Assembly (NCBI GenBank): GCA_937873315.1
Contig: CALMQX010000040.1
Span: 62,001 to 126,000 of the forward strand
Direction: 5' to 3'
Length of the DNA stretch: 64,000 bases
From: an uncultured Nostocoides sp.
GTDB lineage: Bacteria; Actinomycetota; Actinomycetes; Actinomycetales; Dermatophilaceae
Positions 25,954-35,037 of the stretch are shown here, one piece after another. The stretch's first letter is position 1; every line of letters begins with the position of its first letter. A program made the translations under genes and the position numbers. The notes under the pieces were generated by a model. That model was not told the DNA's origin. It saw only the letters and a list, made by a program, of their open reading frames with translations, and did no database searches.

Positions 25954-27225
25954 TCACTGGCGACGCGGATAGGTGCCCGGCCTGATATCCCAGGCAACCG
26001 CACCATCGCGATACTCGCCGAGAAGCCGATGCGTATGAACATGCTGGTGATGTCGCGGGCAGAGCAGGGCCGCATTCTCGAGCGTGGTCGGACCGCCGTC
26101 GGCCCAATGCCGCAGGTGGTGGGCATCGCACCAGTGAGCTGGGGTGTCGCAGCCGGGGTAAGTGCAGTGACCATCGCGCAGCCAGAGCGCGCGGGTCTGC
26201 GCTGGCGTGAAGAGTCGGGTCGCCCGACCCAGATCAACGAGCTCGCCCTGGCTGCCCAAGACCGCGGGGATGATCGCGGCATCGCAGGCCAACCGGCGCA
26301 CCTCGGCAGGCGCCAGGAGCTCACCGCTCGCGGTCGACCCCAGCACAGCCCCCGCACGCACGCAGCGTTGGAGGTCATCGAGTGCCATCGTCACGAACAA
26401 TGCCGACTTGGTGCCGAGTGCGCCTCCGCTCGCGCGGACAGCCTGCCTGAGCGCGCTGACCAGAGCCTCGATGCGCCGCTGGCCCGCGGGTCGGCGATCG
26501 CGCTCGATGAGGCCGGCCAGGTCGTCGGTCACCGGCGCTGGCCGCGACAGCGGACCAATGGCAGCCTCCAGAACGGCGCGGCCCTCGGCCGTGATCACCA
26601 TCCGGTAGTCCCACAGGCCGTCCCCTAGCGAGCGTCCCGCGGTCAGAGTGGCCTGCCGGCGGGCCGACTCATGGAGCGCATCCAACTCACCGTCGTAGCC
26701 ATAGGTGGCGATCAACCGCTCGCGCAGCCCATGCACCCCGCGCGGGCCGGCCGACTCCCCCACCGCGATCATGCCGTCGATCACGTCATCGCTCGCCTCG
26801 GGACGCAGCCGCGGCTCAAGGGCTCGATAGGACTCGCACACCGCGACCGCCGTCCCGGCATCCACCCGGCCCGAGATCAGGGCCGCCCGGACCGGAGCGA
26901 ACTGGCGCTCGTCCGTGGCCTGAACCGCCTTGACCAACTGGCCGGCACCGCCCGACCGGAGGGATGGTGCGTGGGCACTCACCCACGCCGGGGTCGCCCC
27001 CCACGGCGGAGCCACGCTGACTCCACGCGCCACGCCCTCGGCCACCACCGCCGCGCGCGCTCCGGCTGCCGCCGCGCAGATCGCATCGACCTGCGCCAGG
27101 ACGGCGCTCAGGTCCGAGTCGGAGAGCTGGAAGAGTCGGTCAACCACCCCAGTGACCGCGCTGGAAGCAGCGTCGAGGGCGGCCTGGATCCCGGTCGGAT
27201 CCACCCCTTTCGGCTGCTCTTCCAT
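25954..27225 (-). CDS. DUF222 / HNH endonuclease-domain protein
   Basis: A 423-residue protein of the very common actinobacterial DUF222-HNH family. The N-terminal part is helical and Ala-rich (DUF222); the C-terminal HNH nuclease domain begins TRALWLRDGHCTYPGCDTPA and has the DAHHLRHWADGG and NAALLCPRHH segments with the zinc cysteines and catalytic histidines. Such genes multiply in actinobacterial genomes and are sometimes linked to mobile elements, but no ends or repeats are seen here. The ATG 27225 follows TAGTCT at 6 nt. Confidence 0.9.
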   Translation of the reverse strand: MEEQPKGVDPTGIQAALDAASSAVTGVVDRLFQLSDSDLSAVLAQVDAICAAAAGARAAVVAEGVARGVSVAPPWGATPAWVSAHAPSLRSGGAGQLVKAVQATDERQFAPVRAALISGRVDAGTAVAVCESYRALEPRLRPEASDDVIDGMIAVGESAGPRGVHGLRERLIATYGYDGELDALHESARRQATLTAGRSLGDGLWDYRMVITAEGRAVLEAAIGPLSRPAPVTDDLAGLIERDRRPAGQRRIEALVSALRQAVRASGGALGTKSALFVTMALDDLQRCVRAGAVLGSTASGELLAPAEVRRLACDAAIIPAVLGSQGELVDLGRATRLFTPAQTRALWLRDGHCTYPGCDTPAHWCDAHHLRHWADGGPTTLENAALLCPRHHQHVHTHRLLGEYRDGAVAWDIRPGTYPRRQ

Positions 27226-27231
27226 ACCCCA

Positions 27232-27237
27232 AGACTA
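27232..27237 (-). promoter_or_regulatory. -10 hexamer TAGTCT of DUF222-HNH gene
   Basis: TAGTCT is 6 nt before ATG 27225; the transcript is predicted to be leaderless. Confidence 0.55.
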
Positions 27238-27303
27238 GGCGGCCCCACCGACAGTCCACGTGCTCAATCCACTACCAGCACAACGGCATACGTGATCCGC
27301 GGG

Positions 27304-27993
27304 TCACGGCACGCAGATGATTCCCCGGTTGCCTTCCTGATCGGCGATGACCGTAATGCCGGGTGAATCGCTGTCGTCGACAATCACCCCGCCCGCCTCA
27401 ACGACCGCGGCGACCCGCCGCGCCGCCTCTTCGGCTGGCACATAGACCTCGACGTGGAATCGTTGCCGCGAGGCGCCCCCCATGGGGCTCAGCTCCCCGA
27501 ACCAGAGGTGCGGCACCCGGCCTGTTGCATCGCGAATCTCATCGCTCGGCGTCCCTCGGCCCTGCGCCTGTGAATCACCGGCGAGCAAAGCGGCCCACAC
27601 CGGCGCAATCGTCGCGGACGCCGCGGTGTCGAGTCCGAGCTCGAGCATGCTGACCGACCCGGGATCGGGCGTTAGCCCCTGGTCGGCCGCAAGCCTGGTG
27701 ATCGCTCGGGCGAGGTCGATGTCCCGCTGCGTCACCCACTCCACGACGTATGCCGAGCCGTCCTCAGCGCGATAGATCGCCTCTGGCGAAACCAGGCTGA
27801 GATCGACCATGCCGGGGCCGATCACCACCCGGGGATGGTGTCCCAGTTCGGTGCCAAGTTGACTGATTGCCGCGACAAAGCGGGCGGCAGAAGCGAAATT
27901 GGACACGAGATATCTGGCATGCAGTCCCTGTGCCAACTTCCGCCAGTCGGTGAGCTTGGCTGCCGCGATCTGGTCCCCCTTGAGCATGTCCAT
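27304..27993 (-). CDS. PCD-like + glyoxalase (VOC)-like two-domain protein
   Basis: A 229-residue cytosolic protein. Residues about 5-95 resemble pterin-4a-carbinolamine dehydratase (AARFVAAISQLGTELGHHPR followed by VDLSL), and the C-terminal part is a glyoxalase-like VOC domain (VPHLWFGELSPMGGASRQRF, then HVEVYVPAEE). This architecture is recurrent in actinobacteria and its activity is unknown; the typical PCD His pair is only partly kept (GHHP). The ATG 27993 follows TACAGT at 8 nt; the longer frame is rejected. Confidence 0.78.
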   Translation of the reverse strand: MDMLKGDQIAAAKLTDWRKLAQGLHARYLVSNFASAARFVAAISQLGTELGHHPRVVIGPGMVDLSLVSPEAIYRAEDGSAYVVEWVTQRDIDLARAITRLAADQGLTPDPGSVSMLELGLDTAASATIAPVWAALLAGDSQAQGRGTPSDEIRDATGRVPHLWFGELSPMGGASRQRFHVEVYVPAEEAARRVAAVVEAGGVIVDDSDSPGITVIADQEGNRGIICVP

Positions 27994-28194
27994 ACATCGC
28001 GACTGTACGCGCCGGGCGATCACGTGTCGCGGCGCAGCGGTAGCTCGCTGACGTCCTCGCCGCGGCCCGCGTAAATGCGCGCGCACCTCGCCGCATCCGC
28101 GAGGACAGCGTCTCGAACGACCACGGCGGCGGACATGCCCTCATCGTGTCAGGCCTCACCGACCCCCACCCGCGGCTGGCGCAGGGGCAGGGGG
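27994..28194. other. Intergenic spacer between PCD-VOC gene and phoU
   Basis: The stretch contains the TACAGT -10 element at 28002-28007 for the PCD-VOC gene. No further gene, tRNA or strong hairpin is seen. Confidence 0.5.
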
Positions 28195-28878
28195 CTAGCT
28201 GAGATCGAGGTCGTCTTCGTGGTCCTCGTGGTCCACAGCCAAGTCCCATTCCCCCGTCACGAGGTAGACCACTCGGCTGGCCACCGAGACGGCGTGATCA
28301 CCGAAGCGCTCGTAGTAGCGGCCCAGCAGCGTGATGTCCACCGCAGCCGTCGTGCCGTGAGTCCACTTGTCGGCAAGTCGAGTGAATAGCTCTCGGTGCT
28401 TGGCATCCATCGCATCGTCGTCGTGCTCGAGCTCCTGAGCGGCGACGATGTCACGCGAGGCGATCACCGAACCGGCCTTCGCCACCAACTCCTCGGCGAT
28501 ATGCCCCATCTCCACGATCGTCGCCCGCAACTCCGCCGGCACGGCGGAATTGGGGTATCGCAGCCGGGCCACCTTGGCGATGTGTCGAGCCAGGTCGCCC
28601 ATGCGCTCCAGATCGGAACTCATGCGCATGCTGGTGACGACCATCCTCAGGTCGCCGGCAACGGGTTGTTGGCGGGCAAGCAGGTCAATCGCCAACGCGT
28701 CGAGCTCCGCACGCACCTCATCGATGCGCTGGTCCGCGGTGATGACGGACTCGGCCAGGGCGAGGTCGGCATCGATCAGGGCGGTGGTGGCCCGGCTCAT
28801 CGCGGACCCGGCGAGGTGAGTCAACTCCACGAGTTGGTCGCTGACGATCTTCAGGTTCTGGTGGAAAACTTCCCGCAT
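28195..28878 (-). CDS. phoU: Phosphate signalling protein PhoU
   Basis: Cytosolic negative regulator that links the Pst transporter to the SenX3-type kinase. The 227 residues form two three-helix PhoU repeats; acidic metal-binding segments are visible in MRMSSDLERMGDLARHIAK and LGRYYERFGDHAVSVASR, the family hallmarks. An acidic tail follows. The start ATG 28878 follows a PHO box (28900-28928), so the gene itself should respond to phosphate. It is divergent from senX3. Confidence 0.95.
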   Translation of the reverse strand: MREVFHQNLKIVSDQLVELTHLAGSAMSRATTALIDADLALAESVITADQRIDEVRAELDALAIDLLARQQPVAGDLRMVVTSMRMSSDLERMGDLARHIAKVARLRYPNSAVPAELRATIVEMGHIAEELVAKAGSVIASRDIVAAQELEHDDDAMDAKHRELFTRLADKWTHGTTAAVDITLLGRYYERFGDHAVSVASRVVYLVTGEWDLAVDHEDHEDDLDLS

Positions 28879-28899
28879 GCCAGGACGGTGGCATAGCCC

Positions 28900-28928
28900 G
28901 GTGAACGCACGGGGCAGGCCAGGTGAAC
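28900..28928. promoter_or_regulatory. PHO box between phoU and senX3
   Basis: Two GTTCACC units (minus strand) lie exactly 22 bp apart, i.e. two turns of the 11-bp direct-repeat register of actinobacterial PhoP/RegX3 boxes; the middle unit is degenerate. The box sits 22 nt before the phoU ATG, in the -35 region, and about 60 nt before the senX3 -10. Confidence 0.75.
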
Positions 28929-28988
28929 GTTGCGTGTCATTGCGCTGACGAGGCGGATTTGTGGTGTCTTGGGGGCAAATCTCATGCA

Positions 28989-28994
28989 TACCCT
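28989..28994 (+). promoter_or_regulatory. -10 hexamer TACCCT of senX3
   Basis: TACCCT is 6 nt before GTG 29001; it excludes the upstream in-frame start at 28923. Confidence 0.6.
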
Positions 28995-29000
28995 GATCAC

Positions 29001-30143
29001 GTGGAAGGGATGGCAACCGCCCTGCTGGGCGGAGTGATCGGCATTCTCATGGGTGTCCTTGCCATGTGGGCGATGCGCCCCAGCACCGACCGTCCGGATT
29101 CCGAGGATGCCCGCCCGGCCAACACGCTTCCCAGCGGTATGGATTCCCTGCTGACCGTCTTGAGTTCCAGCGGCGTCGTGCTCGACGCCGGCGACCACGT
29201 GGTCAGGAGTTCACCATCCGCGCACGCCCAGGGCCTGGTCCGCGGCGACGAACTGGTCCACCCCGAACTGCGAAAGCTCTCACGCCAGGTACGCAGAGAT
29301 CGCGAGATCCGCGGCGCCGAACTGGCCTTGCCGCGTGGCCCGCTCGGCCACGGACGATCCTTCGTCAAGGCCCGGGTCGCGCCGCTCGACGATGACCACG
29401 TGATCCTGCTCATCGACGATCTGACCCAGAGCCGTCGGGTCGACGAGGTCCGCCGCGACTTCATCGCCAACGTCAGCCACGAGCTCAAGACCCCCGTTGG
29501 CGGGCTCCGATTGCTCGCCGAAGCCGTCGAGGAGGCCCACGATGACCCACGCGCGGTCGTCCGTTTCGCGGGTCGAATGCGCACGGAGGCCGAGCGTTTG
29601 GGTCAGTTGGTGCAAGAGATCATCGACCTCTCCCGCCTCCAGTCCGAACAAGGCCAGTTCGCACCCGTCCTGATCGATCTGGCCAAGGCGGCCAATGACG
29701 CCCTCGACCGAACGCGGATTGCCGCGGAGAGCAAGGACATCGACCTGATCTCGATCATCGAGCCGGAGCTAGCCGTATACGGCGATCACGAGTTGTTGGT
29801 CACCGCGATCGGAAACCTGCTGCGTAACGCGGTGAACTACTCAGACAGCCGGACCCGGGTCACGCTGACCACCAAGGTGGCCGGCGAGTTCGTCGAAATC
29901 GCGGTCTCGGACAACGGCCTCGGAATCCCGCTGGAGGATCAGGAGCGCGTCTTCGAGCGCTTCTACCGAGTGGACTCGGCGCGGTCCAGAGCCACCGGCG
30001 GCACCGGCCTCGGCCTGGCCATCGTGAAACACATCTCCGAAAACCACGGAGGCACGGTCACGGTATGGAGCAAGCCTCATTACGGTTCGACCTTCACCAT
30101 TCGTCTCCCCAACGCCAACCCGACCGAAGGAGCGCGGCCATGA
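29001..30143 (+). CDS. senX3: Phosphate-regulon sensor kinase (SenX3/PhoR type)
   Basis: A 380-residue membrane sensor kinase. One N-terminal helix (ATALLGGVIGILMGVLAMWA) is followed by a PAS-like region, the HisKA motif FIANVSHELKTP with His 160, and the HATPase domain with N box LLRNAVNYS, G1 box VSDNGLGIP and G2 box GGTGLGLAIVKH. A single helix and the pst/phoU neighbourhood match SenX3. The ATGA overlap with regX3 shows a two-gene operon. The start is the leaderless GTG at 29001. Confidence 0.93.
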   Translation: MEGMATALLGGVIGILMGVLAMWAMRPSTDRPDSEDARPANTLPSGMDSLLTVLSSSGVVLDAGDHVVRSSPSAHAQGLVRGDELVHPELRKLSRQVRRDREIRGAELALPRGPLGHGRSFVKARVAPLDDDHVILLIDDLTQSRRVDEVRRDFIANVSHELKTPVGGLRLLAEAVEEAHDDPRAVVRFAGRMRTEAERLGQLVQEIIDLSRLQSEQGQFAPVLIDLAKAANDALDRTRIAAESKDIDLISIIEPELAVYGDHELLVTAIGNLLRNAVNYSDSRTRVTLTTKVAGEFVEIAVSDNGLGIPLEDQERVFERFYRVDSARSRATGGTGLGLAIVKHISENHGGTVTVWSKPHYGSTFTIRLPNANPTEGARP

Positions 30144-30820
30144 CTCGAATCTTGATGGTGGAGGACGAAGAGTCCCTCTCGGACCCGCTCTCATTCCTCC
30201 TCAGCCGCGAGGGCTATGACGTTGTGGTGAGCACCGACGGCTCGGCCGCGCTGACCGAGTTTGCGGCCAATGGCGCCGACCTGGTCCTCCTGGACCTGAT
30301 GTTGCCGGGCATCTCGGGCCTCGAGTTATGCCGCGAGCTGCGCAAGCGGTCGAGCGTGCCGATCATCATGCTCACCGCAAAGGACGACGAAGTCGACAAG
30401 GTCGTGGGCTTGGAGATGGGCGCTGACGACTACGTCACCAAGCCGCATTCAAGCCGGGAACTCTTAGCGCGGATCAAAGCGGTTCTGCGGCGCCGTCACG
30501 AGCCGGACGAACTCCTGCCAGCCACCCTCGAGGTGGGGCCCATCCGCATGGATGTCGAGCGCCACGTCGTCACGGTCGACGGCGCACCGATGACTATGCC
30601 GCTGCGCGAGTTCGAGCTACTGGAATTGCTGATGCGCAACGCCGGCCGCGTGCTGACCCGGGGACAGCTCATCGACCGGGTGTGGGGCGCCAACTACGTG
30701 GGCGACACCAAGACCCTTGACGTCCACATCAAGCGGTTGCGCTCAAAGATCGAAACCGACCCGAGCGACCCCACGCACCTGGTGACGGTGCGAGGGGTCG
30801 GCTACAAGCTCGACGCTTAG
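30140..30820 (+). CDS. regX3: Phosphate-regulon response regulator (RegX3/PhoP type)
   Basis: An OmpR/PhoB-family regulator of 226 residues. The receiver has MVEDEES, the phosphoacceptor Asp 52 in LVLLDLMLPG, the conserved MLTAKDD and KPHSSREL (Lys). The C-terminal winged helix has FELLELLMRNAGRVLTRGQL and DVHIKRLRSKIE. It is the likely ligand of the PHO boxes at 28900-28928 and 34730-34769. Coupled to senX3; convergent with pstB. Confidence 0.95.
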   Translation: MTRILMVEDEESLSDPLSFLLSREGYDVVVSTDGSAALTEFAANGADLVLLDLMLPGISGLELCRELRKRSSVPIIMLTAKDDEVDKVVGLEMGADDYVTKPHSSRELLARIKAVLRRRHEPDELLPATLEVGPIRMDVERHVVTVDGAPMTMPLREFELLELLMRNAGRVLTRGQLIDRVWGANYVGDTKTLDVHIKRLRSKIETDPSDPTHLVTVRGVGYKLDA

Positions 30821-30847
30821 GGCGTGCCGCCTGCTGGCCGGCCCGGA

Positions 30848-31624
30848 TCAGCCGAAGCGCCCACTGATGTAGTCCTCGGTCGCCTGCTCGCTGGGGCGGT
30901 TGAAGATGGTGGTGGTGTCGTCAACCTCCACGAGCCGCCCGGGTTGACCCTGCGCCTTGAGGTTGAAGAAGGCTGTGCGATCCGAGACCCGGGCCGCCTG
31001 CTGCATGTTGTGGGTGACGATGACCACCGTGTAGTCGCTCTTGAGCTCCTGGATCAGGTCCTCGATGGCGAGCGTCGAGATCGGGTCCAGGGCGGAGCAG
31101 GGCTCGTCCATCAGCAAGACCTGCGGCTCGACGGCGATGGCACGGGCGATGCACAGTCGCTGCTGTTGACCACCGGAGAGGCCTGCGCCGGGCTTGTCGA
31201 GACGATCCTTGACCTCATTCCAGAGGTTGGCCGAGCGCAGGGCTCGCTCAACGATCTCGTCGACCGCCTTGCCCCGCTTCAGTCCGTTCAGCCGCAGCCC
31301 CGCGGCAACGTTCTCGCGAATCGTCATCGTGGGGAAGGGATTCGGCCGCTGGAACACCATCCCGACCATGCGCCGGACGGCTACCGGATCTATCGTGGGG
31401 GCGTACAGGTCGTCGTCATCGAGCATCACCTTGCCCTCCACGCGACCGCCCGGAATGACCTCATGCATGCGGTTCAGAGTGCGCAGCACCGTGGACTTCC
31501 CGCACCCGGATGGCCCGATGAATGCCGTGACGGACCTCGGTTCTACCGTGAGGGTGACCCCCTCGACGGCTTTGAAGGCGCCGTAGAACACCGACAAGTC
31601 GTTGACATCGATTCGCTTGGCCAT
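30848..31624 (-). CDS. pstB: Phosphate ABC transporter ATP-binding protein PstB
   Basis: ATPase of the high-affinity phosphate importer, 258 residues. Walker A is GPSGCGKST, followed by the Q loop [12 protein letters not shown], the ABC signature [14 protein letters not shown], Walker B VLLMDEP and the H-loop [10 protein letters not shown]. The ATG 31624 was chosen as it gives the family length; the upstream frame overlaps pstA. It lies 28 nt after pstA, last gene of pstSCAB. Confidence 0.97.
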   Translation of the reverse strand: MAKRIDVNDLSVFYGAFKAVEGVTLTVEPRSVTAFIGPSGCGKSTVLRTLNRMHEVIPGGRVEGKVMLDDDDLYAPTIDPVAVRRMVGMVFQRPNPFPTMTIRENVAAGLRLNGLKRGKAVDEIVERALRSANLWNEVKDRLDKPGAGLSGGQQQRLCIARAIAVEPQVLLMDEPCSALDPISTLAIEDLIQELKSDYTVVIVTHNMQQAARVSDRTAFFNLKAQGQPGRLVEVDDTTTIFNRPSEQATEDYISGRFG

Positions 31625-31652
31625 GATGAGTTCGCTTTCGGTGCAGATGGCT

Positions 31653-32546
31653 TCAGGCTCGAACCGTGCTGAATCGACTGACGAGTCGACCCGCAAGATT
31701 GAGGAGGAAGATGAGCAGGATGAGGGTGAGGGCGGCTCCCCAGACCCGGTCCACGGCGGGTTGGAGGCTCTCGGCTCGATCCTGGTTGATCATCGTCGGC
31801 AGCGTCCCCATGAGGCCGTCGAAGAGGTTGTGCGAGATGGACTTCGCGTAGGGACCGAGGATGATCAGCGGCGCGGTCTCCCCCATCACCCGGGCCAGGC
31901 CGAGGAGAATCCCGGTGACAATGCCGGAAAATGCCGTGGGGAGAACGACTTTGACGATGGTGCGCCACTTCGGCACGCCCAATGCATAGGACGCCTCGCG
32001 ATAGTCCTTGGGGACCAACTTCAGCATCTCTTCGGTGGAGCGAACGATGGTGGGGATCATCAGCATCGCCAGGGCAAGTGTGACCGCGAAGGGAACCCGC
32101 TGGAAGCCGAAAGTCGTGACCCACAGGGCGTAGATGAAGAGCGCGGCAACGATCGAGGGGATCCCGGTGAGGATGTCGACCATGAACGAGACCAACCGGG
32201 CCACTGGGCCGCGCCCGTACTCAACGAGGTAGATCGCTGTCAGGACACCGATCGGAACCGAGATCGCGGCCGTGACGACTGCCTGGATGAGCGTGCCCTG
32301 GATCGCGTGCGCTGCGCCGCCCCCGACGCGGCGGGCGGTAATGCCATTCTGGGAGTTGGTCCACCAGCCGCTGTCCAGCAGCATGTGACCACCCTTGAGG
32401 ATGGTGCTGCCCAGGATCCACACCAGTGGAACACAGGCCAGGAAGAAGGCGGACCACATGGCGACCCGGGCTACGACATCGGTCACGGATCTGCGGGTCG
32501 ACGGGCCACCCCGCGGTGTGGCTGTGCCTTGGGTGAGGGCGCTCAT
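31653..32546 (-). CDS. pstA: Phosphate ABC transporter permease PstA
   Basis: A 297-residue permease with six helices and an EAA-type coupling loop: [19 protein letters not shown]. It pairs with PstC to form the phosphate channel. Its ATG overlaps the pstC stop (ATGA). Confidence 0.96.
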   Translation of the reverse strand: MSALTQGTATPRGGPSTRRSVTDVVARVAMWSAFFLACVPLVWILGSTILKGGHMLLDSGWWTNSQNGITARRVGGGAAHAIQGTLIQAVVTAAISVPIGVLTAIYLVEYGRGPVARLVSFMVDILTGIPSIVAALFIYALWVTTFGFQRVPFAVTLALAMLMIPTIVRSTEEMLKLVPKDYREASYALGVPKWRTIVKVVLPTAFSGIVTGILLGLARVMGETAPLIILGPYAKSISHNLFDGLMGTLPTMINQDRAESLQPAVDRVWGAALTLILLIFLLNLAGRLVSRFSTVRA

Positions 32547-33520
32547 TCGGTGAAGGCCTTCCGGCGTTCGATGACGATGCGGGCGGCGGCATTGACCAGG
32601 AAGGTCAGGATGAACAGGACCAGCCCTGCGGAGATATAGGCGCCGGTCTTGGTTGGAGTGTCGAACTCGGCGGCATTCAGGGCGATCTTGGAGGCGAACG
32701 TGGCGCCACCATTGAAGATCGACCAGTTCCAGGGGGAACCGTCATTGAGCCCAGAAAGCAGGATCATGACGGCGAGGGTCTCGCCGAGCGCCCGACCCAG
32801 GCCCAGCATGGACGCGCTAATGACCCCGGGCTTGCCGAACGGCAAAACGGCGGTGCGGATCATCTCCCAGTGGGTGGCCCCAAGGGCGAGCGCGCCCTCC
32901 TTGTGGGCGGCCGGGACCTGGGCAAAGACCTCACGGGAAATGGCCGTGATGATCGGAAGCACCATCACGGCGAGGATCAGGCCGGCGAAGAAGAGCGTGC
33001 TCTTGCCGCTGATGCCGGCGTCGGCGAGGAACGGGATCCAGCCGAAGGTGTCGCCAATCCAGCTGGCGACCGGGTCGACATACTGGCCGGCGATCGTCAG
33101 CCCCCAGAAGCCGTAGACGATCGAGGGCACAGCGGCCAGCAGGTCGATGATGGCCGCAGCCGGTCGGGCGAGCCAGGTCGGGCTGTACTGGGTTATGAAC
33201 AGGGCAACCGCGACACCGAGGGGAACCGCGACCGCCAAGGCGATGATCGAGGTGACGACGGTCGCCCAGAGCAGGTCGACAATGCCGAACTCGGGGTGGC
33301 TGCCGCCGGGATTCCACACTCGCGAGGTGAGGAAGTTGGCCTCATTGCTCAGGAGCGCAGGCACGGCCTGGATGACCAGGAAGATCCCGACGAGCGCCAC
33401 GAGCGCGACCACCAGCAGGCCAGCCCCCGTCGCCGCGCCACCGAAGATGCGGTCGCCGACCCGCCCGGTGCGCACCTGATCTGTGGTGCGCACCGGGCGA
33501 GGAGCGGTTGAGGTGGTCAT
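32543..33520 (-). CDS. pstC: Phosphate ABC transporter permease PstC
   Basis: A 325-residue permease, about seven helices including an N-terminal one preceded by a charged tail. The EAA loop KEGALALGATHWEMIRTAVLP and the segment VPSIVYGFWGL are typical of PstC. It begins 3 nt after the pstS stop, so the two are cotranscribed. Confidence 0.96.
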   Translation of the reverse strand: MTTSTAPRPVRTTDQVRTGRVGDRIFGGAATGAGLLVVALVALVGIFLVIQAVPALLSNEANFLTSRVWNPGGSHPEFGIVDLLWATVVTSIIALAVAVPLGVAVALFITQYSPTWLARPAAAIIDLLAAVPSIVYGFWGLTIAGQYVDPVASWIGDTFGWIPFLADAGISGKSTLFFAGLILAVMVLPIITAISREVFAQVPAAHKEGALALGATHWEMIRTAVLPFGKPGVISASMLGLGRALGETLAVMILLSGLNDGSPWNWSIFNGGATFASKIALNAAEFDTPTKTGAYISAGLVLFILTFLVNAAARIVIERRKAFTE

Positions 33521-33523
33521 CGA

Positions 33524-34657
33524 TCAGGAGATCGCAGCGATCGCGGTCGCAACCTTGGCCTGGACCTCCGAGGGCAGCGGCGCGTAGCCGATCTCCTCGA
33601 GGCCAGCCTGGACCTCAGCGGAGCTGAAGTGCGTCAGGAAGGACTTGATATTGGCCTGCTTGGTGGCATCCGAGCCCTTGGAGCAGACGATCTCGTAGGT
33701 CACCAGGAGGATCGGGTATGCCCCGGCCGCCTGGGTGGCGTAGTCCAACTTCAGCCGGAGGTCGTTGCCGGAGCCATCCTGCGTGGCAGCGGCGACGGCC
33801 TTGCCGACCGCGTCCCCGCTGAGCTCGACCGCCCCCGCACCATTGTCGACCTTGGCGACCGCGAGCTTGTTGTCGCGGGCGTAGCTCCACTCGACGTAGG
33901 TGATCCCGCCGTCGGTGGACTTCACGCCCTCGGCCACGCCGGCCGACTTCTCCTTGCCCTCGCCCTTGCCGGTCCACTTCTTGGCCGGGTCAGCAGTCCA
34001 GTCAGCGGCTGCGGCGCCCTTCAAGTACTTGGTGAAGTTCTCGGTCGTCCCGGACTCATCGGAGCGGAAGAAGACCTTGATCGCGCTCGCGGGCAGTGTG
34101 GTGCCCGGGTTGATCACCGCGATGGCCGGGTCATTCCACGTGGTGATGGCGCCGCTGAAGATCTTCGCGGCCACGCTCGGGGTCAGGACCAGCGACTCCA
34201 CACCCTTGACGTTGTAGGCGATCGCGATCGGGCCCACGACCATGGGGATATTCCAGGCGGGCGATCCACAGGTCTTGGCCGCATCGTCTGCCTCGACCTT
34301 GCCGTCCTTCTCGGTGGTCTTCAGGGCCGAGTCGGAGCCAGCGAAGTCCACCTGACCGGCAATGAACTGCTTGATGCCCGCGCCCGAACCGGTCGGGTTG
34401 TAGTTGATGGTGGCGCCGGAGCACTTCTCGCCGTACGTGGCGATGGCTTCGTCAATGGCGTTCTTCTGCGCCGATGAGCCCTCGGCATTCAACGTTCCGG
34501 AGAGGCAGTCGCCGGCGGAGGTCGACCCCGATGAGGACGCTGAGGAGGTCCCGGCCGGGGTGGTGGTCGTCGTGTTGTTGTCCGAGCCACACGCGGCCAG
34601 CGAGAGCGAGCCCAGCAGAGCCAGCATCGCGACCTGGGAGGTGCGGGTGATCTTCAC
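33524..34657 (-). CDS. pstS: Phosphate-binding lipoprotein PstS
   Basis: Extracytoplasmic receptor of the Pst importer, 377 residues, anchored by the lipobox LAAC followed by a Ser/Thr linker. Phosphate-binding loops are seen as AEGSSAQKNAI, DFAGSDSALK and FRSDESGTTENF. The GTG 34657 has GGAAGG 7 nt upstream; the longer frame to 34702 is rejected. The PHO box at 34730-34769 should induce the whole pstSCAB operon on phosphate starvation. Confidence 0.97.
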   Translation of the reverse strand: MKITRTSQVAMLALLGSLSLAACGSDNNTTTTTPAGTSSASSSGSTSAGDCLSGTLNAEGSSAQKNAIDEAIATYGEKCSGATINYNPTGSGAGIKQFIAGQVDFAGSDSALKTTEKDGKVEADDAAKTCGSPAWNIPMVVGPIAIAYNVKGVESLVLTPSVAAKIFSGAITTWNDPAIAVINPGTTLPASAIKVFFRSDESGTTENFTKYLKGAAAADWTADPAKKWTGKGEGKEKSAGVAEGVKSTDGGITYVEWSYARDNKLAVAKVDNGAGAVELSGDAVGKAVAAATQDGSGNDLRLKLDYATQAAGAYPILLVTYEIVCSKGSDATKQANIKSFLTHFSSAEVQAGLEEIGYAPLPSEVQAKVATAIAAIS

Positions 34658-34714
34658 GGTGTTGCCTTCCAAGGGGTGCAAGAGCATCAGCGCGGGATGC
34701 AACTGATGTCTTGG

Positions 34715-34720
34715 AAGGTA
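34715..34720 (-). promoter_or_regulatory. -10 hexamer TACCTT of pstSCAB
   Basis: TACCTT lies 9 nt downstream of the proximal PHO-box unit, which therefore occupies the -35 region as in RegX3/PhoP-activated promoters. The 5' leader is about 50 nt and ends in a GGAAGG ribosome-binding site. Confidence 0.55.
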
Positions 34721-34729
34721 GGCAGGGCC

Positions 34730-34769
34730 GGTGAACCACTGGACGCGTCCTCATGAACGCCCGGTGAAC
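34730..34769 (-). promoter_or_regulatory. PHO box of pstSCAB (11-bp repeats)
   Basis: On the minus strand the units GTTCACCGGGC, GTTCATGAGGA, CGCGTCCAGTG and GTTCACCGGCC follow each other in 11-bp register; three of four match the actinobacterial PHO-box unit. Confidence 0.85.
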
Positions 34770-34822
34770 GCCAGCGGTACACCTTGAGATGGCCGCGTCC
34801 GTGCCCTTAGGGCCGCACAGCA

Positions 34823-34862
34823 CACCGCCCGCCTAGGCACGCGGGTGCCTGGGCGGGCGGTG
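34823..34862. terminator. Strong GC-rich hairpin
   Basis: CACCGCCCGCC-t-AGGCAC pairs with GTGCCT-g-GGCGGGCGGTG around a 4-nt loop: an 18-bp stem with one T-G pair. It lies between the decayed block and the pst promoter and could stop transcription coming from 35.4 kb. There is no T-tract. Confidence 0.65.
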
Positions 34863-34872
34863 CCGGCAGTGT

Positions 34873-34965
34873 GGTTCACACACCGGGCATGGGCAGGTAC
34901 TCGTAGGCCTCAACGGTGCCGACCATTTCGTGGGGATGGCCGGCGAGGAGCCACGCGCGAGAGGT
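34873..34965 (-). pseudogene. Possible C-terminal gene remnant
   Basis: A short open stretch translates to RAWLLAGHPHEMVGTVEAYE and on to a stop after YLPMPGV. It has no start and no clear relative. It follows the hypothetical gene at 35038 in another frame and is taken as debris of the decayed block. Confidence 0.3.
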
Positions 34966-35037
34966 AGGGGGTCGCCGTCCGGTGGCCCGACTTCGAATGG
35001 CTGGACTAGCGCGGCCTCGCGAAAGGGAACTAGCGAT

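Noticed and set aside
25954..27225. Intein or group I homing element from the HNH domain
   Set aside because: The protein is a complete DUF222-HNH protein; no host gene is interrupted and no intron or intein boundaries are seen.
34860..34935. tRNA-like segment near GGTTCACAC
   Set aside because: No acceptor or anticodon stem can be built, and one strand reads as a protein remnant.
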